From assembly GCF_022846615.1 (NCBI RefSeq), contig NZ_AP025637.1:3807001-3871000 (forward strand): 64,000 bases of DNA, read 5' to 3'. The translations under genes and the position numbers were made by a program. The DNA is from Roseomonas fluvialis. Its GTDB lineage: Bacteria > Pseudomonadota > Alphaproteobacteria > Acetobacterales > Acetobacteraceae. The stretch's first letter is position 1; every line of letters begins with the position of its first letter. Positions 24,368-33,218 of this stretch are shown here, in pieces. The notes beneath the pieces were generated by a model that was not told the DNA's origin, did not search any database, and saw nothing but the letters and a program-made list of their open reading frames with translations.

Positions 24368-25780
24368 TCAGTGCCCGGCGTTCTCCGCCGAGAAATCCGG
24401 CGCTTCCAGGCCCGAAGCCACCAGCTGCTTCACCAACTGCGCCTTGAGGCGTTCCAGGCCCGCCTCGGACGACGCTTCGCAGCGCGCCACGAGCACCGCC
24501 TGCGTGTTCGATGCGCGCAGCAGCCACCAGCCATCCTCGGTCAGCACGCGCACGCCATCGACGGCCTGCACCTTGGCACCCTCGGCGGCCAGGCGGTCCT
24601 TGACCTCCTGTACGACGACGAACTTGCGCGTTTCCTCGCAGTTGAAGCGCAGCTCCGGCGTGTTGATCACCTGCGGCAGCGCGGCGCGCACGTCCGCCAG
24701 CGATCCGCTCATGCGCGCGACGATGCCAAGCAGCCGCACGGCGGAATACGGCGCGTCGTCGAAGCCGTACCACTTGTCGGCGAAGAAGATGTGCCCCGAC
24801 ATCTCGCCGGCCAGCGGGGAGCCGGTCTCGGCCATCTTGGCCTTGATCAGCGAATGGCCGGTCTTCCACATCAGCGGCTCGCCGCCGGCCTTCGCCACCT
24901 CGTCGAACAGCACCTGCGATGCCTTCACGTCCGCGATGATCGTGGCACCCGGCTTCGACTTCAGCACATCACGGGCGAGCACGATCAGCAGCTGGTCGCC
25001 GAACAGGATGTGGCCTTCATTGTCCACCACGCCGATGCGGTCGCCGTCGCCGTCGAAGGCGATGCCGAGGTCGGCCTTCTCGCGCTTCACCTCGGTGATG
25101 ATCTGTTCGAGATTCTTCGCCACCGTCGGGTCGGGATGGTGGTTGGGGAAATTCCCATCCACGTCGCCGTTGATGACGTAGTGCGTGCCCGGCAGCCGCG
25201 ACGCCAGTGCCTTCACGATCGGCCCGGCGGACCCATTGCCCGGGTCCCAGATCACCTTGAGCGCCCGGTCGCCACCGTCCCAATCGGCCAACACACGGTC
25301 CGCATAGCGCCCGGCGATGTCGACGGCGCGGTCGGTGCCGGCCTTCTCGGGCACGACGTCGCCCTCGCGCGCCATGCGGCCGATCTCCTGGATCTGCGCG
25401 CCGTAGAACGGCTTCTTGCCGATCATCATCTTGAAGCCGTTGTAGTCGGGCGGATTGTGGCTGCCGGTCACCATCGCCGCGCCATCGGCCTCCTGGTCAT
25501 AGGCAGCGAAGTACAGCATCGGCGTGGCACACAGCCCGATGCGCACCACCTCCAGCCCGCAGGCGCGCAGCCCGGCGACCAGCTGCGCCTCCATCTCAGG
25601 TGAATGCAGCCGTCCGTCGTAGCCTACGGCCACGCGCTTGCCGCCCGCGCGCATCACCACGGAGCCGAAGCAGCGGCCGATCGCGAAAGCGTCCTCGGGC
25701 TTGAGGGTTTTGCCGACAATGCCGCGGATGTCGTATTCGCGCAGAACCGTCGGATCGAAGCGGTGGTTGAAGACGGGCAT
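24368..25780 (-). CDS. Phosphomannomutase/phosphoglucomutase
   Basis: A 470-residue alpha-D-phosphohexomutase interconverting mannose or glucose 6- and 1-phosphates for exopolysaccharide, LPS and storage sugars. Motifs: EYDIRGIVG, the phosphoserine loop [14 protein letters not shown] (Ser107), the metal loop [13 protein letters not shown], the sugar-binding loop [11 protein letters not shown] and the phosphate-binding [14 protein letters not shown]. The length and order fit the bifunctional PMM/PGM (AlgC-like) class. The ATG at 25780 is chosen because the family starts directly with the [13 protein letters not shown] element. It lies 10 bp after ugd and is probably cotranscribed with it. Confidence 0.95.
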   Translation of the reverse strand: MPVFNHRFDPTVLREYDIRGIVGKTLKPEDAFAIGRCFGSVVMRAGGKRVAVGYDGRLHSPEMEAQLVAGLRACGLEVVRIGLCATPMLYFAAYDQEADGAAMVTGSHNPPDYNGFKMMIGKKPFYGAQIQEIGRMAREGDVVPEKAGTDRAVDIAGRYADRVLADWDGGDRALKVIWDPGNGSAGPIVKALASRLPGTHYVINGDVDGNFPNHHPDPTVAKNLEQIITEVKREKADLGIAFDGDGDRIGVVDNEGHILFGDQLLIVLARDVLKSKPGATIIADVKASQVLFDEVAKAGGEPLMWKTGHSLIKAKMAETGSPLAGEMSGHIFFADKWYGFDDAPYSAVRLLGIVARMSGSLADVRAALPQVINTPELRFNCEETRKFVVVQEVKDRLAAEGAKVQAVDGVRVLTEDGWWLLRASNTQAVLVARCEASSEAGLERLKAQLVKQLVASGLEAPDFSAENAGH

Positions 25781-25790
25781 GGTCACTCCC

Positions 25791-27095
25791 TCACGGGCGG
25801 CCGATGGAGGAATAGGCGAACCCCGCGGCGCGCATCGCCGCCGGATCCCAGACATTGCGAAGGTCGAGCACCACGTCGCCCGCCATCGCGGATTTCAGCC
25901 GATGCGGCGCCAGCGCGCGGAACTCGTTCCATTCCGTCAGCACCACCACCGCATCCGCCCCCTTCGCCGCGTCCAGCGCCGTCTGGGCGAAGCCGACCGC
26001 CGCGGGCAGCGCCTGGCGCGCATGGCCCGGCTGCGGGTCGAAGGCACGCACTTCGACACCGGCGGCCACCAGCTTCGGCAGGATGACCAGCGAAGGCGCA
26101 TCGCGCATGTCGTCGGTCTCGGGCTTGAAGGTCACCCCCAGTACACCGACGCGCTTGCCGGCCGGTGACGGCCCGAGCGCCGCAAGGATGCGGTCCGCCA
26201 TCTGCGCCTTGCGCGCCTCGTTCACCGCGATGGTGGCTTCCACCAGGCGGATCGGCACGCCGGCATCCTGCGCGGTACGCGCCAGCGCCAGCGTATCCTT
26301 GGGGAAGCAGGACCCGCCATAGCCGGGCCCGGGATGCAGGAACTTCCGACCGATGCGACCATCGAGGCCCATGCCGCGCGCCACGTCGTGCACGTCGGCC
26401 CCCACCTTCTCGCACAGGTCCGCGATCTCGTTGATGAAGGTGATCTTGGTCGCGAGGAAGGCGTTGGCGGCGTACTTGATCAATTCCGCGCTCTCGATGC
26501 TGACGGCCAGCACGGGCGTCTCGATCAGGTAGAGCGGCCGATAGAGCCGCTTCATCACGGCCAGCGCGCGGTCGTCATCCACGCCGATCACCACGCGGTC
26601 AGGGCGCATGAAGTCGCCGATCGCGCTGCCCTCGCGCAGGAATTCCGGGTTCGACGCCACCGCGATCTGTCCATCCGGCCGCACGCGCCGCACGATGGCC
26701 TGAACCTCGCGCCCCGTGCCGACCGGCACAGTCGATTTCGTCACGATCACCAGCGGGCCGTCCGCCGCGCGCGCCACCTGTTCGGCCGCGGCGTAAACGT
26801 ATGTCAGGTCGGCATGTCCGTCGCCGCGCCGCGTCGGCGTGCCGACCGCGAGGAAGACCGCATCCGCCCCCTTCACCGCCGCATCGATGTCGGTCGTGAA
26901 GGTCAGCCGGCCGTTCCTGACATTCTCCGCCACCAGCTTGTCGAGGCCAGGTTCGTAGATCGGCATGCGCCCCGCGCGCAGCCCGGCGATCTTGTCTGGG
27001 TCCACGTCCATCACGGTCACGTCGACGCCGAATTCGGCGAAGCAGGCGCCGGAGACGAGGCCGACATACCCGGCCCCGATCATGGCGATGCGCAT
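25791..27095 (-). CDS. ugd: UDP-glucose 6-dehydrogenase
   Basis: A 434-residue NAD-dependent enzyme that oxidises UDP-glucose twice to UDP-glucuronate, used for acidic polysaccharides. The Rossmann loop is [19 protein letters not shown]; the middle has [11 protein letters not shown] and [12 protein letters not shown]; Lys and Asn positions are in [15 protein letters not shown] and FINEIADLC; the catalytic cysteine is Cys263 in [12 protein letters not shown]; the C-terminal UDP-binding half has [16 protein letters not shown]. All active residues are in place. With the adjacent phosphomannomutase it forms a sugar-nucleotide pair. Confidence 0.96.
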   Translation of the reverse strand: MRIAMIGAGYVGLVSGACFAEFGVDVTVMDVDPDKIAGLRAGRMPIYEPGLDKLVAENVRNGRLTFTTDIDAAVKGADAVFLAVGTPTRRGDGHADLTYVYAAAEQVARAADGPLVIVTKSTVPVGTGREVQAIVRRVRPDGQIAVASNPEFLREGSAIGDFMRPDRVVIGVDDDRALAVMKRLYRPLYLIETPVLAVSIESAELIKYAANAFLATKITFINEIADLCEKVGADVHDVARGMGLDGRIGRKFLHPGPGYGGSCFPKDTLALARTAQDAGVPIRLVEATIAVNEARKAQMADRILAALGPSPAGKRVGVLGVTFKPETDDMRDAPSLVILPKLVAAGVEVRAFDPQPGHARQALPAAVGFAQTALDAAKGADAVVVLTEWNEFRALAPHRLKSAMAGDVVLDLRNVWDPAAMRAAGFAYSSIGRP

Positions 27096-27161
27096 GTGTG
27101 TCCCTCATCTGCAGGCACGCGGCGCGTGCAATGGCCTGTCGGGGCCGGTCTGGCAAGCGCC

Positions 27162-29108
27162 TCAGCCGGCATCATCGAGCCCCGGCAGCAGGGGCAGCAG
27201 CGCCGCCAGATCATGCTCAGCCCGGCAGGCCAGGAAGTGACCTGGCGCACCTTCGAGCGGGAAGGACGTCAGCCCGATATCCGCATAGACCCGCAGCAGC
27301 CCGGGCCCGACATGCCAGAAGGCCGGATCTGCGCCCGCCTGTTCGCACATGTCGCGGAACCGCCAGATGGCGGAGACGCGGTCGCGCTCCTCCCCCGCCG
27401 GGTCGCCGAGCGCGAGCCAGATGCCGTTGCGGCGCACGAAGGCGAAGCCGGCGCGCTGCGCCTCGCCGAACACCGCGCCATCGGCATGTTGCGGCGCCCG
27501 CGCGCCGAGGGCAGCGAGCCTGTCGCGGACCTCGGTGCCATAGGACAGCGCCGGCGGGCGGGCCGGGCGCAGCAGCCGGAACGCCGCGACCACCAGCAGC
27601 ACGCCGGCCAGGCCGACCGCGAAGCGCAGCGTGTTCGGCGCCTCCCCGGACAACACGACGCCCCACCAGGACAGGTCGGCGAAGCGCCCGCCATAGGCCA
27701 CCGTCGCCAGCGTCAGCGCACACAGGCCGAGTGCCGTGACCGCCGCCACCGTCTCGCCAGTCAGCGCCTCGCCGATCAGCCGGGCGCGCCGGTAGAAGGC
27801 CGGGCGCGTGGTCGCGAGCAGCGCCGCCAGCAACAGGAAGGCGCCGGTCAGCCACCAGGGCTCGCCGCGCAGCCAGGCCACCAGCGCGCCGCTCAGCAGG
27901 AAGACCAGCGCGGCCCACCAGGCCAGCGCCAAGCGCCGCACCAGCCCATAGGCCGCGACCAGCAGCAGCGAGCCCAGGATCGAGGCCGCGAAATGGCTCG
28001 CTGCCTCGTCCAGGAAGGCGAGCGCGCCATCGAGCGGACCGGGCTTGGGCGGCAGCGCGCCGATGAACACCAGCGTGAGTGCGGCAAGCCCCGCCAGCGC
28101 GGCCATCGCCGGCACCTCGAAGGAAATCGCAACCCCGCGCTCGGACGAGAAGCGGTCGAGCAGGTGGCGACGCTGGCTGACCTCGAAGGCCGCGAACAGC
28201 AGGCCCGCGAGGAACAGCGGCGCGATGTAGTAGAACAGGCGGAACAGCAGCAGCGCGCCGACCACGACCGGCGTTGGCAGGTAGCCCGACAGCCCGAACA
28301 GCATCGCCCCGTCGAACACGCCGATCCCGCCCGGCACGTTCGCCGCGATGCCAGCCGTGTAGGCCGCCACGTAGATGCCGAGGAAATGCAGGAAGGTCAG
28401 CCCTTCCACCGGCGGCAGCAGCGTCCAGAAGATCATCGCAGTGACCGCCACGTCGGCCGAGGCGAGGCCGGTCTGCATCAGCGCCATGCGGAAGCCCGGC
28501 AGGTCGATCTGGTGCCCGAACATGCGGAAATGCGGCACGAACCGCGCCAGCATGATGTAGGCGCCGACGATGCACCACAGCGCCGCGCCCACCGCCTGCA
28601 TGGCCCAATGCGGCACGCTGTCGCCGAAGAAGGGCAGCACTTCGGGTTCGACCAGCAGCACGAGCCCGCCCAGTGCGAAGCCGCCGAGCCCGAAGGTCAG
28701 CGAGGTGAAGGCCACCACCTTCGCGATGGCCAAGGGCGGCAGCCCCCAGGCGGCATAGAAGCGGTAGCGGATGGCCGCGCCGGACACCGTCGCGAAGCCG
28801 AGGTTGTTCGCAAGCGAATACGCCACGAAGGACGCCAGCGAGGTCCGCGCGTAGGACACCGGATGCCCCGCATAGACCGACCCCAGCCGGTCATAGGCGG
28901 TCAGCACCAGGTAGGCGAGCAGCGTGAAGCCCGCCGCCGCCCACAGGGCGGAGGCCGGCGTGGCGTGCAGCGCGCCCCGGATGTCGGCCCAGGACAGCGT
29001 GCGGAATTCCCGCTGCACGACATACAGCGCGCCGACCAGCAACAGCAGCCCGAAGACCGTCGGGCCGTGGCGCTTCAGCAGAGCGAGGGCGCCCCCGGTT
29101 CGGGTCAC
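27162..29108 (-). CDS. mprF: MprF-like flippase with a truncated synthase domain
   Basis: A 648-residue membrane protein. Residues 1-330 are the LPG_synthase_TM flippase ([40 protein letters not shown]), residues 330-515 carry further hydrophobic helices, and from about residue 525 the cytosolic DUF2156 aminoacyl-PG synthase domain begins ([47 protein letters not shown]). In full MprF this domain continues about 200 more residues with the GNAT catalytic core; here the frame ends 35 residues after the GNAT start. Flippase function may remain but lysyl transfer should be lost. It overlaps lysS by 4 bp (ATGA), so the pair is coupled. Confidence 0.88.
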   Translation of the reverse strand: MTRTGGALALLKRHGPTVFGLLLLVGALYVVQREFRTLSWADIRGALHATPASALWAAAGFTLLAYLVLTAYDRLGSVYAGHPVSYARTSLASFVAYSLANNLGFATVSGAAIRYRFYAAWGLPPLAIAKVVAFTSLTFGLGGFALGGLVLLVEPEVLPFFGDSVPHWAMQAVGAALWCIVGAYIMLARFVPHFRMFGHQIDLPGFRMALMQTGLASADVAVTAMIFWTLLPPVEGLTFLHFLGIYVAAYTAGIAANVPGGIGVFDGAMLFGLSGYLPTPVVVGALLLFRLFYYIAPLFLAGLLFAAFEVSQRRHLLDRFSSERGVAISFEVPAMAALAGLAALTLVFIGALPPKPGPLDGALAFLDEAASHFAASILGSLLLVAAYGLVRRLALAWWAALVFLLSGALVAWLRGEPWWLTGAFLLLAALLATTRPAFYRRARLIGEALTGETVAAVTALGLCALTLATVAYGGRFADLSWWGVVLSGEAPNTLRFAVGLAGVLLVVAAFRLLRPARPPALSYGTEVRDRLAALGARAPQHADGAVFGEAQRAGFAFVRRNGIWLALGDPAGEERDRVSAIWRFRDMCEQAGADPAFWHVGPGLLRVYADIGLTSFPLEGAPGHFLACRAEHDLAALLPLLPGLDDAG

Positions 29109-30733
29109 GCGGCCGGCTGCTCCGTGCGCGCGAGCGCCGTCTCGATCAGCCCGATGGTCCCCGCGATGCCATAGAGCGCGACAAAGCCGCCGAAGCGCGG
29201 GCCTTCCTCCTGGCCCAGCAAAACCTGGTACAGCGCATTGAACCAGGCGCGCGAGACGCCCGTGGTCCCGTCCTTGTTGGCCTGCAGGAAGGGCTCGCGC
29301 CGGCCGGCATCATAGACGAGGTCCTGGATGGCTTTCGCGCGATCCTCCGGCGGCATGGCCTCGAGGTCGGGCGCGCGATCGCGCAGCGCCGCCATCAGCG
29401 CCGCCAGCGCCTCGCGCTCGGGCGCGGTCGGAATACGGAAGCGCTTCGTGGGTGCCACGAAGTCCCGGTAGTAGTGCACGGCGTGCTCAACGAGCTTGCC
29501 CAGCATCGGTTGCGTGGCCGGCGTGGTCCCTGGCGCGTAGCGCGCAAGGAAGCCCCACAGGATCTGCGGGTCGTCGGCATTCACCACCGACGCCAGGTTC
29601 AGCAGCATGGTGAACGATACCGGCGGCTCCGGGTCGTTCGGCGCCGCGCCGCCATGGATGTGCCAGGCGGGGTTGGTCGCATCGGGGGCCACGCGCAGCC
29701 GCGCGCGATGCTGCAGATATTCATCCACCGCGCGCGGGATCTGGTCGAAGAACAGCCGCTTGGCGCGCTGTGGCTGGTTGTACATGTACTGGCTCAGGCT
29801 CTCGGCCGGCGCGTAGCGCAGCCATTCGTCGATGGTCAGGCCGTTGCCCTTCGACTTGCTGATCTTCTGGCCCTGCTCATCGAGGAAGTGCTCGTAGGTG
29901 AAGGCCTCTGGCGGATCCGCACCCAGCACGCGGCAGATCGCGGACGAAAGCCGCACGGAATCGATCAGGTCCTTGCCCGACATCTCGTAGTCGACGCCCA
30001 GCGCATACCAGCGCAGCGCCCAATCCGCCTTCCACTGCGCCTTGCAATGCCCGCCGGTGATGCGCGTGGCGTGGCGCGTGCCATCGGCCGGGTCGCGCCA
30101 GATCAGCAGGTCCTCGGCCGGGCGCACCTCCTCCATCGGCACCTGCATCACCACGCCGGTCTTCGGATGGATCGGCAGGAAGGGCGAATAGGTTGCGCGG
30201 CGGTCGGGTCCGAGCGTCGGCAGGATCACGTCGCGCACCGCATCATGGCGTTCCGCCATGCGGATCAGCGCGTCGTCGAAGCGCCCGGACCGGTAATAGT
30301 CGGTGCTCGACGCGAATTCGTAGTCGAAGCCGAAGGCATCGAGGAACGCCCGCAGCCGCGCATTGTTGTGGTGCCCGAAGCTCTCATGCGTGCCAAACGG
30401 GTCCGGGATCGCGGTGACCGAACGGCCCAGGTGCTGCGCCAGCATTTCCTTGTTCGGCACGTTGTCCGGCACCTTGCGCAGCCCGTCCATGTCGTCGCTG
30501 AAGGCGATCAGGCGCGATGGCAGACCGGTCAGTAGCGTGAAGGCGCGCCGCACCCAGGATGTGCGCGCCACCTCCCCGAAGGTGCCGATATGCGGCAGGC
30601 CGGACGGCCCGTAGCCGGTCTCGAACAGCGCGGACCCCTTGCCGGATTTCGCCAGCCGCGCGGCAACCTTGCGCGCTTCCTCGAAGGGCCAGGCCTTCAC
30701 GGCGGAGAGATCAACAGGCGGGTTGGTCGTCAC
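29105..30733 (-). CDS. lysS: Lysyl-tRNA synthetase, class I
   Basis: A 542-residue class I LysRS (LysK type), common in alphaproteobacteria and archaea, that charges tRNA-Lys. The HIGH signature is [14 protein letters not shown] (residues 42-55) and the KMSKS signature is [11 protein letters not shown] (289-299); [10 protein letters not shown] and [28 protein letters not shown] are class I LysRS landmarks. The GTG at 30733 gives the family N-terminus (ACAACC after it). It overlaps the mprF-like gene, which uses Lys-tRNA as donor in full-length homologues, so the pairing has biochemical sense. Confidence 0.96.
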   Translation of the reverse strand: MTTNPPVDLSAVKAWPFEEARKVAARLAKSGKGSALFETGYGPSGLPHIGTFGEVARTSWVRRAFTLLTGLPSRLIAFSDDMDGLRKVPDNVPNKEMLAQHLGRSVTAIPDPFGTHESFGHHNNARLRAFLDAFGFDYEFASSTDYYRSGRFDDALIRMAERHDAVRDVILPTLGPDRRATYSPFLPIHPKTGVVMQVPMEEVRPAEDLLIWRDPADGTRHATRITGGHCKAQWKADWALRWYALGVDYEMSGKDLIDSVRLSSAICRVLGADPPEAFTYEHFLDEQGQKISKSKGNGLTIDEWLRYAPAESLSQYMYNQPQRAKRLFFDQIPRAVDEYLQHRARLRVAPDATNPAWHIHGGAAPNDPEPPVSFTMLLNLASVVNADDPQILWGFLARYAPGTTPATQPMLGKLVEHAVHYYRDFVAPTKRFRIPTAPEREALAALMAALRDRAPDLEAMPPEDRAKAIQDLVYDAGRREPFLQANKDGTTGVSRAWFNALYQVLLGQEEGPRFGGFVALYGIAGTIGLIETALARTEQPAA

Positions 30734-30910
30734 GGCGGCGGATTCATCCAGCAGGCGGGGGTGCGGTTATAGGTGGCGCGGGCCGCTTTGCCACGCCCCC
30801 GCCGCGCCATGCCGCGCCCGGGATGCGGCCCCGCGGCCAAAACCATTGGTCCGCCGCGGCCATTGCGCTATGCAACCCGCCCTTCAACCATGCAAGGACC
30901 ATGTAGGGAC

Positions 30911-31924
30911 ATGCGTGTCGGTATTGTCGGCGCCACCGGAGCGGTGGGCCGCGAGCTCGTGGATGTTCTGGGGCGCCGGGCCTTCCCGGTCACCTCGCTG
31001 AGGCTGTTCGCCTCCGCCCGCAGCGCCGGCACCACGGTCAAAACGCCCTTCGGCCCCACCACGATCGAGGCCTTCAGCGATGCGGCGGTGCGCGACCTCG
31101 ACATCGCGCTGCTGGCCGTCTCGGGCGATTTCGCCAAGGCCCATGCGCCGGCCATGGTCGCGGCCGGGGTCACGGTGATCGACAATTCCTCCGCCTTCCG
31201 CCTGCAGGACGACGTGCCGCTGGTGGTGCCGGAGGTGAACGCGGCCGCCATCGGTGGCGCGCGCCTGATCGCGAACCCCAACTGCACCACCGCGATCCTG
31301 GTTGTGGCGCTGGAACCGCTGCGCCAGGCCTTCGGCCTGAAGCGCGTGATCGTCTCCACCTACCAGGCGGCCTCGGGTGCCGGGGCCGAGGGCATGGCCG
31401 AGCTGGAACGCGAATCCCGCCGCGTCCTGGTCGAGGGCGTGAAGCCAGAAGCGGACGTCTTCCGCTGGCCGCTCGCCTTCAACGTCATCCCGCAGATCGA
31501 TGCCTTCCAGGCCAACGGCTACACGCGGGAGGAAATGAAGGTCGTCTGGGAAAGCCAGAAGATCATGGGCGCGGCCGACCTGCCGATCTCCTGCACCGCC
31601 GTGCGCATCCCGACCATGCGCGTGCATGCCGAGGCGGTCACCATCGAGACGGAGCGCCCCGTGACGCCGGATGCCGCGCGTGAAGTGCTGCGCCGCGCCG
31701 CCGGCGTGAAGGTCGTGGATGACCCGGCGCAGGGCCTTTATCCCATGCCGATCAACGCGACCGGCCAGGATGATGTCGAGGCCGGGCGCATCCGGGCCAA
31801 TCCGGTCTTCGGGGATTGCGGGCTCGACTTCTTCCTGTGTGGCGACCAGCTGCTGAAGGGCGCTGCCCTGAACGCGGTGCAGATCGCCGAACGCCTCCCC
31901 GCGGTGGCGCGCAAGGCGGCCTGA
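30911..31924 (+). CDS. asd: Aspartate-semialdehyde dehydrogenase
   Basis: A 337-residue enzyme reducing aspartyl-4-phosphate to aspartate semialdehyde for lysine, diaminopimelate, methionine and threonine. The NADP loop is [15 protein letters not shown], the catalytic cysteine is Cys125 in [11 protein letters not shown], followed by [17 protein letters not shown]; the histidine is in [14 protein letters not shown]. The ATG at 30911 follows a short AGGGAC site; longer frames upstream lack family similarity. It is divergent from lysS, with about 180 bp between, an arrangement that joins lysine use and supply. Confidence 0.96.
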   Translation: MRVGIVGATGAVGRELVDVLGRRAFPVTSLRLFASARSAGTTVKTPFGPTTIEAFSDAAVRDLDIALLAVSGDFAKAHAPAMVAAGVTVIDNSSAFRLQDDVPLVVPEVNAAAIGGARLIANPNCTTAILVVALEPLRQAFGLKRVIVSTYQAASGAGAEGMAELERESRRVLVEGVKPEADVFRWPLAFNVIPQIDAFQANGYTREEMKVVWESQKIMGAADLPISCTAVRIPTMRVHAEAVTIETERPVTPDAAREVLRRAAGVKVVDDPAQGLYPMPINATGQDDVEAGRIRANPVFGDCGLDFFLCGDQLLKGAALNAVQIAERLPAVARKAA

Positions 31925-31932
31925 ACCGACGC

Positions 31933-31954
31933 GGGCAGGGTCTTTTCCCTGCCC
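31933..31954 (+). terminator. Hairpin after asd
   Basis: GGGCAGGG and CCCTGCCC pair over the loop TCTTTT, 8 bp past the asd stop. No T tract follows the stem, so it may be a weak or Rho-assisted terminator. Confidence 0.5.
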
Positions 31955-31980
31955 AGCGCTTCGGAGCGGTTCGCAGGCCG

Positions 31981-32040
31981 CACGCGGCGTTGCGCGGGCC
32001 CGCGCGGCGTTGCGCGGGCCCGCGCGGCGTCGCGCGCCCT
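31981..32040. repeat. 20-bp tandem repeat with GCGCGGGCCCGCGC palindromes
   Basis: Three head-to-tail copies of CGCGCGGCGTTGCGCGGGCC (first and third slightly changed). The junctions form the 14-bp palindrome GCGCGGGCCCGCGC twice. It lies between asd and the trypsin-like lipoprotein gene. Confidence 0.7.
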
Positions 32041-32141
32041 CCGACCGGCGCATCGTCTTCACCCGGCGGCAACGCTGTTCACGGCGTTTCGTGACACCCG
32101 CCGTTTCCGGCTGATTCATTCCCGCCGCCGATCCTTGCGGC

Positions 32142-33032
32142 ATGATGAAGCCGCACATCGCCCTTGCTGCCCTGCTGCCGCTGCTCGCCGCCTGCGGCGC
32201 CGGTACGGCGCCCGAGGCCAGCGCCCAGGGCGCCGCCTGCTTCACCGCGGCGGCCGCACTGCCACCCAGCGTGGGGGCGTCGGTGTTGCGGGTCAGCGTG
32301 CCCGGCCCCCGCGGCGGGCGCGCCACCCGCGGCACCGCCTTCATCGTCGCCGACAGCGCGGCGGATCCCGGCGCGCCGAACCGCGTCATCACCGCCGCGC
32401 ATGTCGTCGCCCGCGCGCTGGAAGCGCCCGACGAAGCCGCAATCCGCCTGTCCCTGGCCGATGGCACACCGGTCGGCACGGCACGCATCGCAGCAACGGC
32501 GCAGCCCTGGAACCCGCTGGCGGCGCTGGACCCAGCCTGGTCGGACCAGGCGATCCTGACCCTCGCCCGCTTCGACAGCCCGGCCGCGGAGGCCGCCTTC
32601 CGCGCCGCCCCCGGCCTGGCGCCGGCCCGCCGCCAGCCCGAAGGCGCACTGCTCGACCTGCGCCTGGCCGATGGCCGCGGCATCGCGCCCGGTCTGTCCG
32701 GCGCGCCGGTGCTGAGCGCGGAGGGCCGCGTCCGCGGCATCCTCGTCCAGCGCCGCATCGAGGACTGGAGCGGCGGCGCCAGCACCGAGGCCCCGCTGCT
32801 GCGCCGCGGCCAGGTGGGCGCGCGGCTGGAACCGGCGCGCGAGGGCTGGGCGCAGCCGCTGGCCGCCCCTGCCATCCTGGCCGCGCTGGGTCCTGCGGGC
32901 CGCGCGGTGGAAACCTTGGCGGTGCCGGGCGACACGGATCTCAGCGTGATGGCGCCCGGCTACCCAGGCGGGCGATGCACGGTGGTGACGGCGCATGCGG
33001 CGTATCGGCCGGCGCCGATGCGGCGGTTCTGA
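32142..33032 (+). CDS. Trypsin-like serine protease, predicted lipoprotein
   Basis: A 296-residue exported protein. The signal [15 protein letters not shown] ends in a lipobox (LAAC), so it is likely anchored to a membrane. The chymotrypsin-like triad reads His87 in ITAAHVVA, Asp135 in WSDQAIL and Ser186 in IAPGLSGAPVL (GxSG); the spacing suits trypsin-fold proteases such as DegP or glutamyl endopeptidases. No PDZ domain follows. The C-terminal half is Ala/Gly-rich. It lies between asd and the helicase with no clear operon. Target unknown. Confidence 0.82.
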   Translation: MMKPHIALAALLPLLAACGAGTAPEASAQGAACFTAAAALPPSVGASVLRVSVPGPRGGRATRGTAFIVADSAADPGAPNRVITAAHVVARALEAPDEAAIRLSLADGTPVGTARIAATAQPWNPLAALDPAWSDQAILTLARFDSPAAEAAFRAAPGLAPARRQPEGALLDLRLADGRGIAPGLSGAPVLSAEGRVRGILVQRRIEDWSGGASTEAPLLRRGQVGARLEPAREGWAQPLAAPAILAALGPAGRAVETLAVPGDTDLSVMAPGYPGGRCTVVTAHAAYRPAPMRRF

Positions 33033-33218
33033 CGGGCCGGCCACCCAGCCACGCGACACCGCTGCACGAACGGGGGTGCCGGCCTCCGGATCGCGACGTA
33101 CACGGCGGAGGGCGCGAGTGGCGGCATCATCCGCCGGGCTGGATGTCGTGTGGGTCCAGCAAACGCCCGCTCGCGGCGCGCCGCTGCCGCCACGGCGCGC
33201 CCGCTGCTATCCTGCCCC

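Noticed and set aside
31981..32040. CRISPR array
   Set aside because: The units are directly adjacent without unique spacers, and no cas genes are near.
30884..32935. 683-codon minus-strand open frame across asd and the serine protease gene
   Set aside because: Opposite two supported genes; residue use is that of a shadow frame.
33090..33150. Fifth copy of the dispersed repeat
   Set aside because: Only short shared strings (CGGATCGCG, CATCATCCGCCG) were found; too weak to list as a feature without alignment statistics.
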